A DNA stretch of 64,000 nt, taken from the NCBI GenBank assembly GCA_900541055.1, contig UQHZ01000008.1, positions 1 to 64,000 on the forward strand. Reading direction: 5' to 3'. This stretch comes from an uncultured Collinsella sp. (lineage in GTDB: Bacteria; Actinomycetota; Coriobacteriia; Coriobacteriales; Coriobacteriaceae). Each line of letters opens with the position of its first letter. Within the stretch, counting starts at the first letter, position 1. Of the stretch, positions 60,647 through 64,000 are shown piece after piece. The translations under genes and the position numbers were made by a program. The notes below the pieces were generated by a model. That model was not told the origin of the DNA, made no database searches, and worked only from the letters and a program-made list of their open reading frames with translations.

Positions 60647-61057
60647 GTGGACGGATTGAATACAGTGCTGGAGTATCTGACGTCGGTGCCGGCGTGGTAT
60701 CTGGCGACGAGTGTGGACGGGCAGCCGCATGTGCGTCCGTTCTCATTTGCACAGATTCAGGACGGCAAGCTGTGGTTTGTGACGGCGCGCACCAAAGATG
60801 TGTGGCAGGAGCTGCTGCAAAACCAGCGCTTTGAGGCCACGAGTTGGTGGCCGGGCCATGGCTGGTTGATTCTGCGCGGACGTGCGGGTCTGGATGACCG
60901 GGCTTCGAGCGAAATGCGCGAAGCCGGGTGGAAGCATCTAGAGCGCCTGGGCGAGCACTATGAGGGGCCTAACGACCCCGCGCTTGTCTTCTTTAGCGTC
61001 GAGGATCCCGAGGCTTTTATCTGCAATCACGACGAATGGGTGCCGGTCGAACTCTAG
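60647..61057 (+). CDS. Pyridoxamine 5'-phosphate oxidase-like (flavin split-barrel) protein, paralogue 2
   Basis: Protein of 136 aa, a tandem paralogue of the preceding gene (SVPAWYLATSVDGQPHVRPF, then FSFAQIQDGKLWFVTARTKD). The two share the motif order but differ at many positions, so the duplication is old. GTG start behind CAGGAGGAAAC. Probably the last gene of the riboflavin operon; a long hairpin follows. Confidence 0.83.
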   Translation: MDGLNTVLEYLTSVPAWYLATSVDGQPHVRPFSFAQIQDGKLWFVTARTKDVWQELLQNQRFEATSWWPGHGWLILRGRAGLDDRASSEMREAGWKHLERLGEHYEGPNDPALVFFSVEDPEAFICNHDEWVPVEL

Positions 61058-61094
61058 CCAGCTGGCTCATCCTAACAACTTGGTTTTCGCATGG

Positions 61095-61147
61095 GCGGGC
61101 CCCGTATTGCCCGGCGCCGTTAGGAGCGCCGGTCAATACGGGGCCCG
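61095..61147 (+). terminator. Long GC-rich hairpin closing the riboflavin operon
   Basis: GCGGGCCCCGTATTG pairs with CAATACGGGGCCCGC and the inner CCGGCGCC with GGCGCCGG-like bases. It begins 38 nt after the stop codon. No strong T run follows (CTCCATTTG), so termination is likely but not certain. Confidence 0.65.
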
Positions 61148-61193
61148 CTCCATTTGTCAATTCCTTCAAGCGAATGTGTCGGGATTGTTTCAA

Positions 61194-61299
61194 TGCATGA
61201 ATATGCAAGCCATTTACGTGTTCATGCATCTTTTGGTGCTAAAGTTTCAACCCACTTCATAACGACCACTGCGAAATGCGCATCGGTGCATAAATCGCA
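61194..61299. promoter_or_regulatory. Putative ArgR operator region of the arg operon
   Basis: TGCATGAATATGCA (61194-61207) resembles the palindromic ARG box (TGAAT-N4-ATTCA type), and weaker TGCAT half sites occur at 61225-61229 and 61287-61291 (TGCATAAATCGCA). The placement 110 bp ahead of argC fits arginine repression. No convincing -35/-10 pair was found. Confidence 0.5.
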
Positions 61300-61314
61300 G
61301 ACAAGGAGTCTGAT

Positions 61315-62385
61315 ATGTCATTGAAGGTTGGAATCGTCGGCGCGGCTGGATATGCCGGAGCCGAGCTCATTCGCCTCGTGCTCGGCCATCCCGAGTTTGA
61401 ACTTGTTGCCATTACGTCCAACGCCGATGCCGGCCAGCCGCTGTCCGCGGTGTATCCGAGCTTTGCTGGCGTGAGCGATCTGGTTTTCACCACGCATGAC
61501 GCCCCCGAGCTTAAGAGCTGCGATGCGGTTTTTCTTGCCGTGCCGCACACGGCTGCCATGGCACAGGTGCCCGCGCTGCTTGCCGCAGGCGTTTCCTGCT
61601 TCGATTTGTCTGCCGACTACCGTCTGAGCGATCCGGCCGTGTTCGAGGCGTGGTATGCCGCCGCGCATACGAGCCCCGAGCTGCTCAAGACGCGTGCTTT
61701 CGGCCTCCCCGAGCTGTTCTGCCAGGACTTAGAGACCGCTGCTTCCAGCCATGCCGACGGCAAACCCGTGCTGGTCGCCTGCGCCGGTTGCTATCCCACC
61801 GCAACGAGCCTTGCTGCCGCTCCTGCCGTGCGTGCGGGCTGGGTGGCCGAGAACGGTCCCGTGATTGTCGATGCCATCAGCGGTGTAACGGGTGCCGGCA
61901 AGTCCTGCAACGCTCGTACGCATTTTTGCAGCGCCGACGAGAACTTGGAGGCCTATGGCGTAGGCAAGCATCGTCATACGCCCGAGATTGAGCAAATCCT
62001 TGGCCTGACCGATCGCATCGTCTTTACCCCGCATCTGGCACCGCTCAAGCGTGGCCTGCTCTCCACGGTGACGCTGCCGCTCACGCCGCAGGCCATCGAC
62101 TCCCTGGCTCTTGAGGACGTTGTCGACTATTACAAGCAGTTCTATGCCGGTCGCACCTTTGTGCGCGTGCTCGACGCCGACCAGCAGCCCAAGACGGCTT
62201 CGGTCGTCGGCACCAACGCCGCCCAGATTGGCCTCGCGCTCAACAAGCGCGCAGGCGTGCTGGTGGCGACGGGCGCCATCGACAATTTGTGCAAGGGTGC
62301 TGCGGGCCAGGCGGTCCAGTGCGCCAACATCGTTTTTGGCTTTGACGAGCGACGAGGCTTGCTCACAGTGGCGTGCCCGGTGTAG
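61315..62385 (+). CDS. argC: N-acetyl-gamma-glutamyl-phosphate reductase
   Basis: Protein of 356 aa, third step of arginine synthesis: NADPH-dependent reduction of N-acetylglutamyl phosphate to the semialdehyde. The Rossmann motif GIVGAAGYAGAELIRL opens the protein. The catalytic Cys is in VACAGCYPT near residue 158, and FTPHLAPLKRGLLSTV carries the conserved His/Arg region. AAGGAGTCTGAT is the ribosome site. First gene of the argCJB cluster. Confidence 0.96.
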   Translation: MSLKVGIVGAAGYAGAELIRLVLGHPEFELVAITSNADAGQPLSAVYPSFAGVSDLVFTTHDAPELKSCDAVFLAVPHTAAMAQVPALLAAGVSCFDLSADYRLSDPAVFEAWYAAAHTSPELLKTRAFGLPELFCQDLETAASSHADGKPVLVACAGCYPTATSLAAAPAVRAGWVAENGPVIVDAISGVTGAGKSCNARTHFCSADENLEAYGVGKHRHTPEIEQILGLTDRIVFTPHLAPLKRGLLSTVTLPLTPQAIDSLALEDVVDYYKQFYAGRTFVRVLDADQQPKTASVVGTNAAQIGLALNKRAGVLVATGAIDNLCKGAAGQAVQCANIVFGFDERRGLLTVACPV

Positions 62386-62520
62386 CACATTCGATTGTTA
62401 GCGATTTGGTAGTCGGGTATCGAGTTGGGCGCCACTTTTAAGCTGGTCTAGTAGTTGCGACCGGTATGGCGTGCCAGCCGATGCCCGCTTTTTTGTTTGA
62501 TATAAGGAGTCGTAGGGACG

Positions 62521-63789
62521 ATGAACACCGACCTGATTGATATCAAGATTCGCGCCGTCGAGGGCGGCGTTACGGCTGCGGCTGGTTTTAAGGCTGCAGG
62601 CATCCACGCTGGGTTCCGCAAGAACCCCGAGCGTCTGGATTACGCGCTCGTCGTGCCTGATAAACCCTGTCCCGGCGCCGGCGTGTTTACGACCAACCGC
62701 TTTTGTGCGGCGCCCGTGCAGGTGAGCCGTGCCAACCTGGGCGGTGCGGACAAGGGCTATGGCATTATCGCCGGTGTTTCAATCAACTCTGGCAATGCCA
62801 ACGCCGCCACGGGTGAGACCGGCCTTGCATGCGCGCGAGAGACATGCAGCATCGCATCGCAGGTCATCGGCTGCGAGCCCCAGCAGATTCTGGTTGCCTC
62901 CACGGGTGTGATTGGCCAGATTCTGCCGATCGACACGTTTGAGACCGCCATTCCTGCTGCCTACGAGGTACTTTCCGCCCACGGTGGCGCCGATGCCGCT
63001 CGCGCCATCATGACGACCGACACGCACTCCAAGGAGTACGCCGTGTCCTACGTCAGCGAGGCTGCGGGACACACAGGCAATGCCTATACGGTGGGCGGTA
63101 TGTGCAAGGGCTCGGGCATGATCATGCCCAACATGGCCACCATGATCGCGGTCATCACTACCGATGCCCCCGTCGAGCCGGCGGCGCTCCACGCCCTGCT
63201 GCTCTCGACCGTCAAGCAGACCTTTAACAAGGTAACGGTCGATTCCGACACCTCGACCAACGACACCTGCATCATGCTTGCCTCCGGCGCCGCTGCCGCA
63301 GATGCCGAGCCTATCGTCGAGGGCTCCGATGCCTTCGACGAGTTGGCATTTGCCGTGCACGAGGTGTGCGAGAGCCTGGCGCGCAATATCGCCGCCGATG
63401 GTGAGGGCGCATCCAAGCTTGTTACGGTCAACGTTACCGGCGCCGTGAACGACGAGGAGGCCGATATCGCCGCCCGTGCCGTTGCCAACTCGCCGCTCGT
63501 TAAGACCTGCATCGCCGGCCACGACTGCAACTGGGGCCGTGTTGCTATGGCACTCGGTAAGTGCGGCGTGAAGTTTAATCAGGAAGACGTTTCCATTGAC
63601 ATGATGGGCATGCCTGTCTGTCACGACGGTCTGACTGTTCCCTTTGACGAGGACGAGGCTCTGCGACGTTTCGAGGCGCCCGAGATCGTGATCTCGGCCG
63701 ACCTGGGCGCAGGCGACGCGGCAACGACTGTGTGGACCTGCGACCTCACGCATGAGTACATCTCCATCAACGGCGACTACCGTTCCTAG
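62521..63789 (+). CDS. argJ: Bifunctional ornithine acetyltransferase / N-acetylglutamate synthase
   Basis: Protein of 422 aa. ArgJ recycles the acetyl group from N-acetylornithine to glutamate. It self-cleaves before the Thr in MPNMATM (about residue 206), giving two chains. KGSGMIMP and the active-site region NSGNANAATGETG are visible. Whether it also uses acetyl-CoA cannot be told from the sequence. It lies 135 bp after argC with a weak site (ATAAGGAG), and argB follows 81 bp later. The gap 62386-62520 shows no terminator. Confidence 0.95.
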   Translation: MNTDLIDIKIRAVEGGVTAAAGFKAAGIHAGFRKNPERLDYALVVPDKPCPGAGVFTTNRFCAAPVQVSRANLGGADKGYGIIAGVSINSGNANAATGETGLACARETCSIASQVIGCEPQQILVASTGVIGQILPIDTFETAIPAAYEVLSAHGGADAARAIMTTDTHSKEYAVSYVSEAAGHTGNAYTVGGMCKGSGMIMPNMATMIAVITTDAPVEPAALHALLLSTVKQTFNKVTVDSDTSTNDTCIMLASGAAAADAEPIVEGSDAFDELAFAVHEVCESLARNIAADGEGASKLVTVNVTGAVNDEEADIAARAVANSPLVKTCIAGHDCNWGRVAMALGKCGVKFNQEDVSIDMMGMPVCHDGLTVPFDEDEALRRFEAPEIVISADLGAGDAATTVWTCDLTHEYISINGDYRS

Positions 63790-63870
63790 ATTCCGGGCAC
63801 GCTGCGCATCTTGCCGCGATTGCGGACAGCGGAGCACGGCGCGATAACGATACGAAAGACGAGGCAGATT

Positions 63871-64000
63871 ATGAAATTCGCACGCGATTGTCGTTCGAGC
63901 GAATCCAACGAAGCAACCGCGCAGCTGCTGTTCGAAGCGCTGCCGTGGATTAAGAACCTGACCGGCAAGACGGTTGTTATCAAATATGGCGGAGCCGCCA
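63871..64000 (+). CDS. argB: Acetylglutamate kinase, 5' part (cut by the window end)
   Basis: The first 43 codons are visible. EALPWIKNLTGKTVVIKYGG is the N-terminal signature of acetylglutamate kinase, with the phosphate-binding Lys and Gly-Gly in IKYGGAA. It catalyses the second step of arginine synthesis. ATG behind GACGAGGCAG. The argC-argJ-argB order is common in bacteria. Confidence 0.95.
   Translation, partial: MKFARDCRSSESNEATAQLLFEALPWIKNLTGKTVVIKYGGAA

Overview
The window looks like chromosomal DNA from a gut Coriobacteriia (Actinomycetota) species, most likely Collinsella or a close relative. This is inferred from the high GC content, the gene families present (fused two-domain ECF ATPase, DUF6020 membrane protein, giant 2-hydroxyacyl-CoA dehydratase activase, AmaP/DUF2273/Asp23 cluster, LAXTG-type surface protein) and the many intergenic hairpin repeats. 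No rRNA or tRNA genes, CRISPR array, prophage or complete insertion sequence was seen.

Layout. 1-4 kb: minus-strand 2-hydroxyacid dehydrogenase, methionine aminopeptidase and radical SAM protein, then a plus-strand alpha/beta hydrolase. 4.2-6.5 kb: a GGDEF-REC-HD-GYP signalling protein followed by an Hpt protein. 6.7-10.2 kb: a more AT-rich island with DUF2975/XRE and a three-gene ABC exporter. 10.3-14.7 kb: a peptidase C26 and a complete polar amino-acid ABC importer on the minus strand. 14.7-15.1 kb: a noncoding block with an alternating inverted-repeat array. 15.1-18.7 kb: DXS-like enzyme, HD protein, CmpB-like membrane protein. 18.9-20.6 kb: ammonium transporter and PII protein. 20.7-24.3 kb: TetR/MFS pair, HAD phosphatase and a tiny membrane peptide. 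24.3-31.2 kb: TetR-like regulator, 1593-residue activase, 3-hydroxyacyl-CoA dehydrogenase. 31.2-33.6 kb: arylsulfotransferase remnant, small anchored protein, DUF389 protein. 33.9-37.4 kb: a large coiled-coil/CAP surface protein with a G9 tract. 37.6-44.6 kb: OPT transporter, CoaX, dCMP deaminase, NifU-like protein, Lgt, DUF6020 protein. 44.8-49.9 kb: YebC, Asp23 cluster, YitT-like and zinc-ribbon membrane proteins. 50-53.3 kb: M20 peptidase and YtcJ-like amidohydrolase. 53.3-56.4 kb: groESL flanked by very large palindromes. 56.6-61.1 kb: FMN riboswitch, a complete riboflavin ECF transporter and two flavin split-barrel proteins. 61.3-64 kb: argC-argJ-argB, cut by the window edge.

Genes that work together: amtB and the PII protein (ammonium uptake and nitrogen sensing); the amino-acid importer; the riboswitch, RibU, EcfAA and EcfT (FMN-responsive riboflavin uptake) with adjacent flavin-type proteins; arginine biosynthesis; and the TetR-like regulator with the activase.

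The most unusual content is noncoding and surface-related. (1) A G9 tract in the surface-protein gene, where gain or loss of one G brings an immediate stop, which suggests phase variation. (2) Six copies of a 15-bp sequence in strictly alternating orientation, about every 40 bp. (3) At least four copies of a 50-bp hairpin element with a GGGACAGGTTTATTTT-type core, plus diverged relatives. (4) Several 100-250 bp imperfect palindromes around groESL, amtB-glnB and the activase. (5) Two promoters that lie in the loop of a long inverted repeat whose right arm carries the Shine-Dalgarno sequence. All functional statements rest on reading the sequence and on family knowledge; no database search was run.
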